Positions 1-8,737 are shown, counted from the stretch's first letter. The stretch is 55,136 nt of DNA from Alphaproteobacteria bacterium (GCA_030428255.1 JAUIBT010000024.1:1-55136); one strand, 5' to 3'. A program made the numbers and translations. The notes: a model not told the origin generated them from the sequence alone.

Positions 1-882
1 CGCCAGAGCGCCGGGGTTGGCGATGACGGTACCGCTGGCGTCCTTGACGTTGATGTCGCGGTCGCCGCCGGTGCAGGCTGGCGCGCCCCCGAAGTTGGGC
101 TTGGGCAAGACCCAGGCGGTCGCACCGTCGGCAAAACCAGCCGAATTAAGCACGCTACACACGTTCCAACCGCTCAAGTCTTGGTTGAAGGCGCTGGCGT
201 TTTCGAACATAAAGCCCATATCCAGGACTTGAGATGTGTCCCAGCCGCCAATGTCCTGGTTGAAGGCGTTTGTGCCAAGGAACATGGCGCTCATAGTCAT
301 GACACTGCTGGTGTCCCAGCCGCCAATCGGTTGATTAAAGGCAAGCGCAAATGAAAACATCGTATTGAAATCAACAACACGAGATGTATTCCATCCGCTG
401 ATATTTGCATTGAATTTCTCTGTATAAGCAAACATCTCATACATTGTTTGAACGTTCGACGTATTCCAGCGACTTATATCGGCGTTGAAGACCTTTGCTT
501 GGTAGAACATTCCCTTCATGTTGGTGGCTGCCGACGTATCCCAGTTTCCAATATTTTGATTGAATGTAAATTCATCCGAAAATAAATAGGACATGTCAGA
601 AACATAACCGGTATAGACCTGCGTGACATCGGCATTTGCAGCGATCTTAGCTTTGAGCGTCGTCCCGTCGACGAGCTCAAGGCCCGCGCAGGGCACGACG
701 GTCCCGTCGCCAAGAGTATAGCTGCCAGCAGCAGCGGTATAGGTGCTGCCCACGGCGACGCCGGCTTCAACACATTTCGCGCTCGCAAAGCCCGGCAGCC
801 CCAGCGCCAAGGTCGCAAACGCGCAGACAGCCCAGGTGCGGCGCACAAGCCTGCGGAGCCCCTGCGTCCTTAGGCTGATCAT
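1..882 (-). CDS. BspA-like DUF285 repeat surface protein (C-terminus off the window)
   Basis: The reading frame is open from an ATG at 882 to the window edge, giving 294 codons with no stop, so the C-terminus is missing. A GAAGGG ribosome site precedes the ATG. Residues 1-36 form a signal peptide (basic start, hydrophobic core, FASA cleavage region). Six consecutive 25-residue units (about 115-564 on the DNA) follow the pattern FNxxIxxWDTSxVxxMxxMFxxxxx, which is the DUF285/BspA-type leucine-rich-like repeat of secreted surface proteins in Mycoplasma, Firmicutes and some marine bacteria. The repeats are clearly more AT-rich than flanking genes, which fits recent acquisition. The likely role is cell-surface binding or adhesion; the ligand is unknown. 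Family assignment is secure, function is not. Confidence 0.85.
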   Translation of the reverse strand, partial: MISLRTQGLRRLVRRTWAVCAFATLALGLPGFASAKCVEAGVAVGSTYTAAAGSYTLGDGTVVPCAGLELVDGTTLKAKIAANADVTQVYTGYVSDMSYLFSDEFTFNQNIGNWDTSAATNMKGMFYQAKVFNADISRWNTSNVQTMYEMFAYTEKFNANISGWNTSRVVDFNTMFSFALAFNQPIGGWDTSSVMTMSAMFLGTNAFNQDIGGWDTSQVLDMGFMFENASAFNQDLSGWNVCSVLNSAGFADGATAWVLPKPNFGGAPACTGGDRDINVKDASGTVIANPGALA

Positions 883-1019
883 TTTCGTATCCCTTCGGTT
901 ATCATTTCTTTTTTGGGTAGAGTGTTATAGCCAGGCAATCAATTTAAATGCGCGCGACCAAGAGCCTAAAGTTGCTTTTTCTGGCGCAACGTGACTTTGT
1001 TGCAACGCCTTAGCGCGAT

Positions 1020-1301
1020 TTATCTGGCTTTGGTGACAGGGGCCGCCCCAGCAACAATCGCTCTGGCCTCAATACCAGCCACCTCAGCGGTCCCAGCCCA
1101 AACGCGGCCACCTTCGTTGATATCATTGGTATAGGCCTTGCCATAGACCGCTGCTAGCGTGATACTTTGGCTTGACCTGAAGCAACCGCGCTGGCCGCCG
1201 CGCCCGATCCGGGCAACCGCGATGTCGGTTGCGTACAGGGCTGCGTACTGGGCTGCGTACTGGGCTGAGTCTGGCAAGCTGCACCCATCAAGGGCTACCA
1301 T
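1020..1301 (-). CDS. Doubtful small hypothetical protein
   Basis: A 93-codon frame from ATG at 1301. I recognise no family. Near the N-terminus a 12-bp DNA unit is tandemly repeated, giving the peptide pattern QYAAQYAALYAT. The second half (about residues 50-85) has codon use compatible with coding, but there is no signal peptide, no clear ribosome site and no operon partner. It may be a decayed fragment of a longer gene or a chance frame, lying between a surface-protein gene and a YbjN gene. Confidence 0.25.
   Translation of the reverse strand: MVALDGCSLPDSAQYAAQYAALYATDIAVARIGRGGQRGCFRSSQSITLAAVYGKAYTNDINEGGRVWAGTAEVAGIEARAIVAGAAPVTKAR
1231..1266. repeat. Three 12-bp tandem repeats
   Basis: Three consecutive copies of GCGTACWGGGCT (W = A or T) start at 1231, 1243 and 1255. 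They fall in the doubtful frame at 1020-1301 and are in phase with it, so length changes would preserve that frame. Confidence 0.85.
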
Positions 1302-1370
1302 TTGGGCGATTGGCGCGCTTGGCAGCGATTGCTAGGAGTTCCCAAGCGCGGCGATCAAGTCAGTGCTGAG

Positions 1371-1838
1371 CTAAAGAACGTCGTCAGCCTTCTTCAGGAT
1401 GACGCGCCACCAATCAAAGGTGTCGTCCAGGTTTCGGTGCGTATAGCCATAGGCCAAGTTATAGGCCAACTTGACGCCCAGGTCCCCCTCGTCGTCCATG
1501 AACCATTTGCCAAAAACCGTATCATTGTTCAGCGCGTTGATTTCGCGCAGGCTAATCTTGTTGCTGGTTCCTTCCGAGCCTGCTTTGAACTGCATGGCCC
1601 GGCATTGCTCTTTGTCATCGTCGCAATCATAGAAGAAAATGCCATAGAGGGTTCCCTCCATCCGCCCGACAATCAAAGGATCGCCCACGCCGTCGGTCTC
1701 CAGCCGGGCGCTGCCCCAGCCCTTGGCAATGTCCAAGATCTTGTCAACGTTTTGCCGCTCATCGTCGCTCTGCGCAGAGCTTGGCGTTGCAAAAACCATG
1801 GTGGCCAACAGGCCCAACAGGGCAAGTGTTCGAAACAT
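1371..1838 (-). CDS. Secreted YbjN-family protein
   Basis: 155 residues. The ATG at 1838 follows a strong AAAGGAGG site. Residues 1-22 form a signal peptide ending in SSAQ. The mature part matches the alphaproteobacterial YbjN family: a LETDGVGDPLIVGRMEGTLYG stretch around 46-66, then FFYDCDDDKEQC (two cysteines that could pair) and a MQFKAG strand. YbjN-like proteins share the fold of type III secretion chaperones; in this exported form the role is unknown. Single gene with its own upstream region. Confidence 0.75.
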   Translation of the reverse strand: MFRTLALLGLLATMVFATPSSAQSDDERQNVDKILDIAKGWGSARLETDGVGDPLIVGRMEGTLYGIFFYDCDDDKEQCRAMQFKAGSEGTSNKISLREINALNNDTVFGKWFMDDEGDLGVKLAYNLAYGYTHRNLDDTFDWWRVILKKADDVL

Positions 1839-1888
1839 ACCAACGTCCTCCTTTGATCGCGCGCTGGCCTTCGGTTGTGGCTTGGACC

Positions 1889-1913
1889 ACCAAAGCCGTG
1901 TCGCTTCGTGCTG
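1889..1913 (+). repeat. Dispersed CCAAAGCCG-core repeat, copy 1
   Basis: ACCAAAGCCGTGTCGCTTCG... closely matches the first 25 bases of the tandem units at 20998-21203 (ACCAAAGCCGTGCCGCTCCA...), with differences mostly C/T or A/G. It lies in the intergenic space upstream of the YbjN gene. It is one of at least four copies in this window. Confidence 0.6.
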
Positions 1914-2007
1914 TTTAAGGTCAAAATGCTAGCAGCTTTTCAGACGGCGAACAAATGGGCAGGCCGTCACGGCCCAGCGCCAACTTCGACCCCTTCGCCA
2001 AGCCCAC

Positions 2008-3414
2008 TCAATCCAGGCGCAGCCCCTGACGCTTGAGCTCGCTTTGCACTGCGATCAGGTCCAGATCGGCCAGGCCCTTGCCATGCTGCACGGACAGAGC
2101 GGCAGCCACGCCCGCCCCCTGCCCCGCCACCGCGCAGCAGGCCATATTGCGGGTCGCAGCATGGGCGATGCGGTCGCCACCAATCGCCCGCCCTGTCACC
2201 AACAGGCCCTCAACACCCTTGGGCAGCATGGCGCGGTAGGGGATCTGCATATAGCGCCCGGTAGTCGGCAAAATCAGCACGCCATAGCCATCGATGAACT
2301 CGGGATAGATGCCGATGCTGTCGTCAAAGCGGCCCTGGTCGCACACATCGGCCTCGGTCATGTTATAGACAGCATCCAGCTTGCGGGTGTCCCGGATGCC
2401 AATCGTCATACCGAAGTTGCGCAGTCGGGCGGCCTCGCAGCCGGGCACATAGCGGCGCAGCGCCTCGATGGCCAGCATGGCTTGCTTGCGGCCTTCGATC
2501 TCAAAGTGGGTCAAGCTGGCCGGGTCAGTGCCGTCACAGCCCGCCAGATGCACCAGGTTCATATAGGTCATCTCGCCGGTGTCGTGCACCGCCCCCCAAG
2601 TGCCTGCGATGGTGTTGAGATGCGCCGGGATCACCCCATCGCGAATTGCCTGTTCAAAAGGCTTGCCCAGGTAGGGTGAGAACATGGCGTCCTCTTTGCC
2701 CGAGGTCTCGATTTGCCATTCGCCCGAGGCCCAGTCGGCGTAGGTCTGAGGATCGGCGCGCACGCCCTCCATGAAGCGGGCCTTATCGACGCCCGCCATG
2801 TGAAACATGACCGAGGCGGCCTGAACGGCCTCCAGCGGGGTCTTGTGGGTGGGCGCGCCCGCGCGATAGGCCAAATCGCAGTCGCCGGTCGCGTCGATCA
2901 CACGCTGAGCCAAGATGGCTTCGCGCCCGGCCTTGGACTCGGTGATGATGCCAACGATGCGCCTGCCCGCTCCGCTGCCCTCGATGATGGGTGCCACCAC
3001 CAGGCGGTGCAGCATGGGCGTGATACCCGCTTCTTCGACCAACGCATCGGCCACCAGCTTAAAGCCTTCAGAATCAAGCTCATATGACAGCGATTGGCTC
3101 TCGGGCACCGCCGCGCCCATGGCTTTGGCGCGCTGTTCAAACTCCCAGCCGATGCCGCCCGCCTCAACGGTGTGTTCGTGGCGATACCAGGCAAAGCCCT
3201 CGACACCGACGGTGGTAATGTTGCCACCAAAGCAGCCGAAGCGCTCGACCAGCGTGGTTTCAGCGCCCGCCCGCGCCGAGGCCAACGCAGCCGCCAACCC
3301 GCCCGGCCCAGAACCCACCACCAGAACCTGGGTACGGTGAATGACGTCGATCTGGCGCGCAGGTTCGCTGATGTGTCCCAGGTTAGTCCCTGGGTTTGTC
3401 CCTGGTCTTGTCAT
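2008..3414 (-). CDS. FAD-dependent oxidoreductase (PF12831-type)
   Basis: 468 residues, ATG at 3414 behind AGGAGG. A dinucleotide-binding GSGPGG motif lies at residues 34-39, followed by an acidic residue at the end of strand 2 (LVERFGCFGG), typical of FAD-dependent oxidoreductases of the GIDA/FAD_oxidored type. The C-terminal region keeps a second FAD-contact stretch (GRAIGGDRIAHAATRNM, then VAGQGAGVAAAL). No signal peptide is present, so it is cytoplasmic. It starts 12 bp after the stop of the CocE-type hydrolase and is almost certainly co-transcribed with it. The substrate cannot be read from sequence; context suggests oxidation of a product released by the hydrolase. The N-terminal TRPGTNPGTNLGH comes from a short DNA repeat and may not be conserved. 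Confidence 0.85.
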   Translation of the reverse strand: MTRPGTNPGTNLGHISEPARQIDVIHRTQVLVVGSGPGGLAAALASARAGAETTLVERFGCFGGNITTVGVEGFAWYRHEHTVEAGGIGWEFEQRAKAMGAAVPESQSLSYELDSEGFKLVADALVEEAGITPMLHRLVVAPIIEGSGAGRRIVGIITESKAGREAILAQRVIDATGDCDLAYRAGAPTHKTPLEAVQAASVMFHMAGVDKARFMEGVRADPQTYADWASGEWQIETSGKEDAMFSPYLGKPFEQAIRDGVIPAHLNTIAGTWGAVHDTGEMTYMNLVHLAGCDGTDPASLTHFEIEGRKQAMLAIEALRRYVPGCEAARLRNFGMTIGIRDTRKLDAVYNMTEADVCDQGRFDDSIGIYPEFIDGYGVLILPTTGRYMQIPYRAMLPKGVEGLLVTGRAIGGDRIAHAATRNMACCAVAGQGAGVAAALSVQHGKGLADLDLIAVQSELKRQGLRLD

Positions 3415-3426
3415 GGCACCAGCCTC

Positions 3427-5427
3427 CTAGACCAGCTTGCGAGGTTTCTTGACCTCATAGTCTTTGGCAAAGAAGGGCTCGCCTTCGACCCGGCATTCCA
3501 GCCGGGCGTTGGCATAATAGTAGTCCTGATCGCACCACATGGAGCCGGTCGCCACCGTGGTCCACATGGCGCCAGGCCGCCCGCCTTCTTTGCGCCAGGT
3601 GATATCAGCGCGCGCCGACAGCGGATCATCGGCCCGCACCGACCAGCGCTCAGACGTCTGCGAGCTGGAGATGAGGCCGTGGTGCAAGTCACGGTTCTTG
3701 CCCGCGTCGATCTCAATTGCCACCACCGTCGTCCCGCTGTCATCGCGAAAACAGCGTCGCTCGTAGCTGGAGGGGCGCAGCGACTCGGCCTGCCAATGCG
3801 GCGCGCCTTCCGGTTCGTCGAAGCTGCATTCGTCGCCCTGGGCCAGCGGGCGCACGGGCAGCTCAAGGCTGCCTTGCGACAGGCTCAAGGTCGGCGCATC
3901 CGGCGAGGGCCAGATGTAGGGCCAATAGGCGGTGGACAGGGCCACGCGCAGCCTGTGCCCCGCCGGGATGCGATAGCCGATCTGGTCCAAATCCAGCACG
4001 ATATCAAAGTCTTGCCCCGGCACCAGCGCTTGCGGCTTGGCGTGCGAGCGCGCGTGACAAAGGTTCAAAACGCCCAAGCCGATAAAGGCCGAGCTGCCGT
4101 CAGGCCGCAGGTCACAGAGCCGCACCACCAGGTTTGCGGTCGGTGTGTCGCTGGCCAGGGTCAACCGCAGCACCGGCGCGCCCAGCAGGTCCAGCGTGTC
4201 GGCCAAGGGCGCGCTATCAAAGCAGAGCGACTTGGCGTCGTCCTGGGTCTGGTCGCCCGCCAGCTCATCGGCAAAGGCAAAGGGGAAGTATTCTGGCGCT
4301 TCGATGCCGGTGTCCTGGTCGCTGCGCACTTGGCCGGACAGCTTGCCCGGCTCGGCGCTCAGGCCCTGATCGGTCAGCGCGAAGCTCAGCGGCGCGATGC
4401 TGGGCGACGGCCAACTTGGCTCTGCCACCCATCGGCCCGGGCGTTCATCGTACCAGCGCTGGGGCGCGATCGAGTCCATGATGTAGGCGCGGTAGGCAGG
4501 CCAATCTTTGGCCTCGCTCTCAATGCCCTTCAGGTAGAGATCCCACCAGCGCTTGCTCTCTTGCAAAAAGCCGATGGCAGGCTTGGGGCCCGCGTAGTGC
4601 GGGTATTTGTGGTTCCAAGGTCCAGCCAGGCCTTTGGCCGGTGCCTCCAGATTGGCCACCAGATGCGCCATGGTATTGCGATAGCCATCCGCCCAGCCAC
4701 CCACGGTGAAAACCGCTGCTTGGATGGCGCTGTAGTCCTCGCAGACCGAGCCATGCTGCCAATAGGCGTCGCGGTGCTGGTGCTCCAGCCAGGGCTCCAT
4801 CAAGAAGTCTTGCCCGTCCAAGCGACGGTGCCACATGTCCTTCCAGCGGTTGGCCCCCACCAGCTCGGGGTCTGGCGGCCGCGACATGTAGGACAGCATG
4901 TTCATGGCCCAGCCGAAGTTTTCAATCAGTTGGCAACCGCCCTTATAGTGGATGTCATCGGCATAGCGATCGACGGTCGAACAGACCGTAATGATGGCCT
5001 TGAGCGCGGGCGGGCGCAGCGCTGCCAGTTGCAGGCTGTTGAAGCCACCCCATGAGATGCCCATCATGCCAACCGACCCACTACACCAGGGTTGCTCTGC
5101 CAGCCAGGCGATCACGTCTTGGGCGTCTTGCAGCTCTTGGGGCGAGTACTCATCATCGAACAGGCCCTCAGAGTCGCCTGATCCGCGCATATCAACCCGC
5201 ACGCAGGCATAGCCATGACCCGCTGTCCAAGGGTGGGAGAAGTCATCGCGCTCGATGGTGCCGTCGCGCTTGCGGTAGGGCAGAAATTCCAAGATGGCGG
5301 GTACGGGATGGCGGGCAGCATCATCGGGCATCCAGACCCGCGCGGACAAGCGCGTGCCATCGGGCAGCACTATGCCCATATCGGGCGTTTCGACCACAGT
5401 ATGCGGGAACTCGGTCACGATGCGCAT
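3427..5427 (-). CDS. CocE/NonD family alpha/beta hydrolase
   Basis: 666 residues from the ATG at 5427, which follows AAGAGGAGGCAGCC; an in-frame upstream start at 5490 lacks such a site. The fold is that of cocaine esterase and X-Pro dipeptidyl peptidase: the N-terminal alpha/beta domain carries DMRGSGDSEG, the nucleophile in GISWGG (Ser125), Asp247 in GGWADGY and His273 in GPWNHKY. The spacing fits the S-D-H triad of CocE. The C-terminal third is the jelly-roll domain of PF08530, ending in YRIPAGHRLRVALSTAYWP. No signal peptide, so it hydrolyses an ester or amide in the cytoplasm. It is the first gene of a two-gene unit with the FAD oxidoreductase. Substrate unknown. Confidence 0.88.
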   Translation of the reverse strand: MRIVTEFPHTVVETPDMGIVLPDGTRLSARVWMPDDAARHPVPAILEFLPYRKRDGTIERDDFSHPWTAGHGYACVRVDMRGSGDSEGLFDDEYSPQELQDAQDVIAWLAEQPWCSGSVGMMGISWGGFNSLQLAALRPPALKAIITVCSTVDRYADDIHYKGGCQLIENFGWAMNMLSYMSRPPDPELVGANRWKDMWHRRLDGQDFLMEPWLEHQHRDAYWQHGSVCEDYSAIQAAVFTVGGWADGYRNTMAHLVANLEAPAKGLAGPWNHKYPHYAGPKPAIGFLQESKRWWDLYLKGIESEAKDWPAYRAYIMDSIAPQRWYDERPGRWVAEPSWPSPSIAPLSFALTDQGLSAEPGKLSGQVRSDQDTGIEAPEYFPFAFADELAGDQTQDDAKSLCFDSAPLADTLDLLGAPVLRLTLASDTPTANLVVRLCDLRPDGSSAFIGLGVLNLCHARSHAKPQALVPGQDFDIVLDLDQIGYRIPAGHRLRVALSTAYWPYIWPSPDAPTLSLSQGSLELPVRPLAQGDECSFDEPEGAPHWQAESLRPSSYERRCFRDDSGTTVVAIEIDAGKNRDLHHGLISSSQTSERWSVRADDPLSARADITWRKEGGRPGAMWTTVATGSMWCDQDYYYANARLECRVEGEPFFAKDYEVKKPRKLV

Positions 5428-5644
5428 GGCTGCCTCCTCTTCAAGCTGCGTTTTGCTGGGCGGGTCGTTCGGCCATGCGTTGGCACGCATTGCTTGACGA
5501 GGCCGCCAAAGCGGAGCATGGCAAAAGAGGTCACAAAAATCACGCAGTTCTTTGCACCGCCATCTGATCCTGAATTGAATCTTGCAGACCGGGGCGCACT
5601 TGGGTCAGGCGGCAGCCAAGAACGACGCTCAAAAAAGGCATCCC

Positions 5645-6628
5645 ATGTCCCAAGCAGCTCCCTCCGCCCGGCGGCCCTTGCTGGCAGCCGCACTCATTGG
5701 CCCCTTGGCAGCCGTGGGCGCTTCGGCAGCCTTCACCACCAACGATGCGCTGATGAAGCTGCAGTCCTCCAGCCTGCCACTGCACGAGCTGGTCTTCTTT
5801 CGCACCCTGTTTGGCGTGGTGTTTTTGTTTGCTGTCGTGCTGCCGTTGGATGGTGGCTGGCGTTCGCTGAAGACGCGCAATTGGCGTTTGCACTTGGTGC
5901 GTGGTCTGTGTGTGGTCTTTGCCAACATGACCTTTTTTGCCGGCTTGTCTGTGCTGCCCATCGCCACCTCAACCGCGATTTTCTTTGTTGCGCCGCTGTT
6001 TATCACCGCGCTGTCGTTCATCTTCTTGCGTGAGAAGATCGGCCCGCATCGCTGGGCTGCGGTCGCTTGTGGCCTGTTGGGCATTCTGATTATTTTTGAT
6101 CTGCGCGGTCAGGCCTTGCAGTGGGCGCTGCTGTTCCCCTTGTTGGCGGCCTCGGGCTATGCCGGGCTGCACGTGCTGACCCGGCACATCGGCAAGGCCG
6201 ACAGCACCAGCGCCATGACATTTTACGTGCAACTGGCCTTCCTAAGCATCAGCTTGGTCATGGGGTTGATGTTTGGTCACGGCCGGTTTGACCCAGGCGA
6301 CGGCGGAGCTTTATCGTTCCTGCTGCGCGCGTGGCGCTGGCCACAGGGCGGCGAGTGGCTGTTCATCCTTGGTTTGGGGCTGACAAGCAGCCTGGGCGGC
6401 CTGCTGATCACCACCGCCTATCGCAGCGCCGAGGCCAGCTTGGTCGCGCCGTTTGAATACCTGGCCATGCCCCTGTCGATTTTTTGGGGCGTGGTCTTGT
6501 TTTCTGCATGGCCGACCTCGCAGGTCTGGTGGGGCAGCGCGTTGATCATCGGCGGCGGCCTCTATAGCCTGTGGCGCGAGCATCGTCGCAACCGGGTGCC
6601 GACCGAACGGCTGGGGCCAAGGCGGTAA
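5645..6628 (+). CDS. EamA/DMT-family transporter
   Basis: 327 residues from ATG 5645, chosen because the protein then starts just before the first membrane helix; the upstream site is weak (AAAAGG). About ten hydrophobic helices in two EamA halves are visible, with the usual internal duplication, a charged cytoplasmic linker around SFIFLREKIGPHRWAA, and a basic tail. DMT carriers export or import small metabolites such as amino acids or nucleotide precursors. The gene is divergent from the CocE/FAD unit, which suggests a role in moving a related substrate, but that is inference. Two short repeat copies follow its stop. Confidence 0.85.
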   Translation: MSQAAPSARRPLLAAALIGPLAAVGASAAFTTNDALMKLQSSSLPLHELVFFRTLFGVVFLFAVVLPLDGGWRSLKTRNWRLHLVRGLCVVFANMTFFAGLSVLPIATSTAIFFVAPLFITALSFIFLREKIGPHRWAAVACGLLGILIIFDLRGQALQWALLFPLLAASGYAGLHVLTRHIGKADSTSAMTFYVQLAFLSISLVMGLMFGHGRFDPGDGGALSFLLRAWRWPQGGEWLFILGLGLTSSLGGLLITTAYRSAEASLVAPFEYLAMPLSIFWGVVLFSAWPTSQVWWGSALIIGGGLYSLWREHRRNRVPTERLGPRR

Positions 6629-6669
6629 CGCAAACCCCGAGCGCAGCGATGGTGGATTTGCGTTTATAT
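6629..6669. repeat. 41-bp direct repeat, copy 1
   Basis: Begins CGCAAACCCCGAGCGCAGCG and ends GGATTTGCGTTTATAT. An identical copy lies at 6774-6814. The ends CGCAAA and TTTGCG are complementary, so each copy can form an imperfect hairpin, like a REP-type element. It starts directly after the transporter stop codon. Confidence 0.9.
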
Positions 6670-6741
6670 TAGCGCCGCGCCGCAGAGACCGCCCGCCCGC
6701 CGGATAAAATCCTGCAAAGCAAGTCCAGCTAGCGTTTGGTA

Positions 6742-6765
6742 CGGCATGGAGCGACGCGGCTTTGG
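6742..6765 (-). repeat. Dispersed CCAAAGCCG-core repeat, copy 2 (reverse)
   Basis: On the minus strand it reads CCAAAGCCGCGTCGCTCCAT, then GCCG, matching the core of 1889-1913 and 20998-21203. A partial second piece, GCGACGCGGCTTT, recurs at 6817-6829, so this core and the 41-bp repeat appear to have been duplicated together. Confidence 0.6.
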
Positions 6766-6773
6766 AATAAACC

Positions 6774-6814
6774 CGCAAACCCCGAGCGCAGCGATGGTGG
6801 ATTTGCGTTTATAT
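6774..6814. repeat. 41-bp direct repeat, copy 2
   Basis: Identical to 6629-6669 over 41 bases. It is followed by a fragment of the CCAAAGCCG-core repeat and then by the terminator of the gene to the right. Confidence 0.9.
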
Positions 6815-6837
6815 AAGCGACGCGGCTTTGCTGCATG

Positions 6838-6866
6838 AAAAAAGGGAGCCCCGGATCGAGGCTCCC
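6838..6866 (-). terminator. Rho-independent terminator of the 6898-7584 gene
   Basis: Read on the minus strand: GGGAGCC, a 9-base loop, GGCTCCC, then six T. The 7-bp perfect GC-rich stem plus T run sits about 30 bp after the stop of the secreted-protein gene. Confidence 0.85.
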
Positions 6867-6897
6867 TTTGCGTTTAGACCGGCTCTTGCCGAGCAGA

Positions 6898-7584
6898 TTA
6901 GCGCCAAGTGGTGTGGCGGATCTTCAAGGTCTTGGGCGAATGGGCGCTCAAGCCGGTGATGCGGAAGACACCGATGCGGCCTTCGCTGGTCTGATAGCAA
7001 ACCTTGGTGCCAACCGGCAGATCCCACATCGACAAGCGTGCGGTGCTCTTGCGGGCATTGCGGCAGCGGTTATAGGTGCCAGCGCCGCCAGCCAGAACGC
7101 CGATCTTGGCCCCATTGCGCGGCACCAAGTACAGGCGGTCGTGGGTCTCGGCTTGGAACCAGACATCCGCACCCGGCTGGCGCACCGCGCTTTGGTCCAG
7201 GTCAAACAGATAGGTCTGGGGCACCGACAAGATGCCTTGCGAGTGAACCGGGTTCAAATCGAGGATAATCGGCAAGCAGTTAAAGCCGCCAGGCGTCGCC
7301 GTACAGATCTGATTGTCTGGCGCGTAACGCTGGATCGCGCCACCGGCGCCGTTGGGGCCATAGAGGCACTGCAAAGACTTGCGACCGCCGATTTCAATAA
7401 CCCGAGTATTAGACAGATTGCTGATCAAAGGCGTGCTCCACCAACCATTGGGCAGATTGGTCGTCACTTCGCGGCGCACTTGCTGGGTTGGGCAGGAAAT
7501 GGACGCCGCCGAGGCGACCGAGGCCAAGCTAGCCAGAGCCAAGCCTACAAGTAACGAGGTAGAAAAAATGTGTGAAAGCCGCAT
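6898..7584 (-). CDS. Secreted protein of unknown function
   Basis: 228 residues, ATG at 7584 after a good AAAGGAG site. Residues 1-26 are a signal peptide (SVASA cleavage region). The mature protein has several cysteines (SCPTQQ, LQCLYG, NQICTATPGGFNC, YNRCRNA, TKVCYQ) consistent with periplasmic disulfides. The C-terminal half has a strand-rich module: FDLDQS, ADVWFQAETHDRLYLVPRNGAKIGVL, then a C..LPVGTKVCYQTSEGRIGVFRI stretch. I have an impression of similar modules in other secreted bacterial proteins but cannot name a family. It stands alone, with its own terminator. DsbB from this window could serve its disulfides. Confidence 0.75.
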   Translation of the reverse strand: MRLSHIFSTSLLVGLALASLASVASAASISCPTQQVRREVTTNLPNGWWSTPLISNLSNTRVIEIGGRKSLQCLYGPNGAGGAIQRYAPDNQICTATPGGFNCLPIILDLNPVHSQGILSVPQTYLFDLDQSAVRQPGADVWFQAETHDRLYLVPRNGAKIGVLAGGAGTYNRCRNARKSTARLSMWDLPVGTKVCYQTSEGRIGVFRITGLSAHSPKTLKIRHTTWR

Positions 7585-7684
7585 GGGTCGAGCTCCTTTA
7601 TTTGGGGTTTCATCCGGTCTATCAAATCAAGGCTGAATGACAACTGAACGAATGCATACCCCCGTATTATTCCGCTGAGCGACG

Positions 7685-8737
7685 CTACATGCTGCGCCGG
7701 GCAACCTTCGCTGCTTGCCCGCCGCTGCTGATCATATGCGGGGCTTGGCGGATGCTGGGGGCCTTGGTGGCCAGGCCCAAGCTGCGCCGCGCTACCACCC
7801 AGGCCACCTCCAGATTGGTCCGCCAAAATCCTGGGTCAGGTGAAGGCAAATCCGTTGCCAATGCCGCGCTGAGCTTTGGCAGCGCGTGAAAAGGCACCAG
7901 CGGATAAAGGTGGTGCTCAATATGATGGTTCATATTCATGTACAAGAAGCGACCCAGCCAGGAGGTGCGGAACGAACGCGTACTCTCCAGGATCGAAGGA
8001 TGGTCTTCTTGCATTTCCACGTGCTGGATCAGGGTAAACATCAGCATGACCGGCGCACCCAGAAGGCGCGGCAGCACCAAGAACCAGATGAGCCAGCCCT
8101 CGCCGGCCAGCATCGCCCCTGCCAGGGCCGCGTAGATCAGCGCGAACACCCAAGCATTGCGGGTCATCTTGGCAAATTCGCTTGGCGGCGTGACATCGCG
8201 CATGACCACAGAATAGCGCCGCGCCAACAGGCGCAACAGGACCAAGACATGAAAGCGCAACAGGGCAAGCCCGCTCACTTCAAGCAGCCAACCTCCAAAG
8301 CCCATCGGGGTATCGAAGGGCATCTGGCTGTCTTTGCCAGCGTGCCACGTGTAGGAGTGATGATTGGTGTGGGTATAGCGTCGATGCAAAGGCTCTTCCA
8401 TATAGACCAGCGAGGTCAGCCAGAAGACCGCCTCGTTGAGCCAGCGGCTGCGAAAGGCCGTGCCGTGGGCGGTCTCGTGGCTCATGGAATAGGCTGGCAC
8501 ACTCAGCACCGCGCCGTAAGCGGTCATGGCCACAAACAAGCTGGCCCAGGACCACAAACCCGGGTGCCACCAGGTCAAAAGCGCCCAGATGGGCAGGCCT
8601 GTCACCAGCAAAGCCAGCGCCCATAGCGCTAGATAGCGCAGCCCCGGCCCGTCACTGCGACGCGCCAGCGCCTTGAGCTGCTTTTTTTCCAGCGCGATGC
8701 CCGAAGAGGCGGCTCCGGTTGTGATTTCTTGGTCCAT
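7685..8737 (-). CDS. Membrane fatty acid desaturase
   Basis: 350 residues from ATG 8737, which follows GAGAGGG; an in-frame start at 8779 is less likely. The three histidine boxes of PF00487 desaturases are present: HETAH, HTNHH and NHHIEHH, plus QHVE before the last box, which bind the di-iron centre. Four or more membrane helices flank them. Such enzymes introduce double bonds into acyl chains or hydroxylate related lipids with O2 and reduced ferredoxin/cytochrome. The gene lies 73 bp downstream of the class II aldolase gene in the same direction. A C-terminal extension beyond the boxes is rich in basic and polar residues. Substrate and regiospecificity are not readable. Confidence 0.88.
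   Translation of the reverse strand: MDQEITTGAASSGIALEKKQLKALARRSDGPGLRYLALWALALLVTGLPIWALLTWWHPGLWSWASLFVAMTAYGAVLSVPAYSMSHETAHGTAFRSRWLNEAVFWLTSLVYMEEPLHRRYTHTNHHSYTWHAGKDSQMPFDTPMGFGGWLLEVSGLALLRFHVLVLLRLLARRYSVVMRDVTPPSEFAKMTRNAWVFALIYAALAGAMLAGEGWLIWFLVLPRLLGAPVMLMFTLIQHVEMQEDHPSILESTRSFRTSWLGRFLYMNMNHHIEHHLYPLVPFHALPKLSAALATDLPSPDPGFWRTNLEVAWVVARRSLGLATKAPSIRQAPHMISSGGQAAKVARRSM

Noticed and set aside
3094-5055. Long plus-strand open frame opposite the CocE hydrolase
   Set aside because: Antisense to a gene with intact catalytic motifs; high GC content keeps such frames open. Its translation has no recognisable domain.
6629-6814. Insertion-sequence ends
   Set aside because: The 41-bp copies are direct, only 145 bp apart, with no transposase frame between them.
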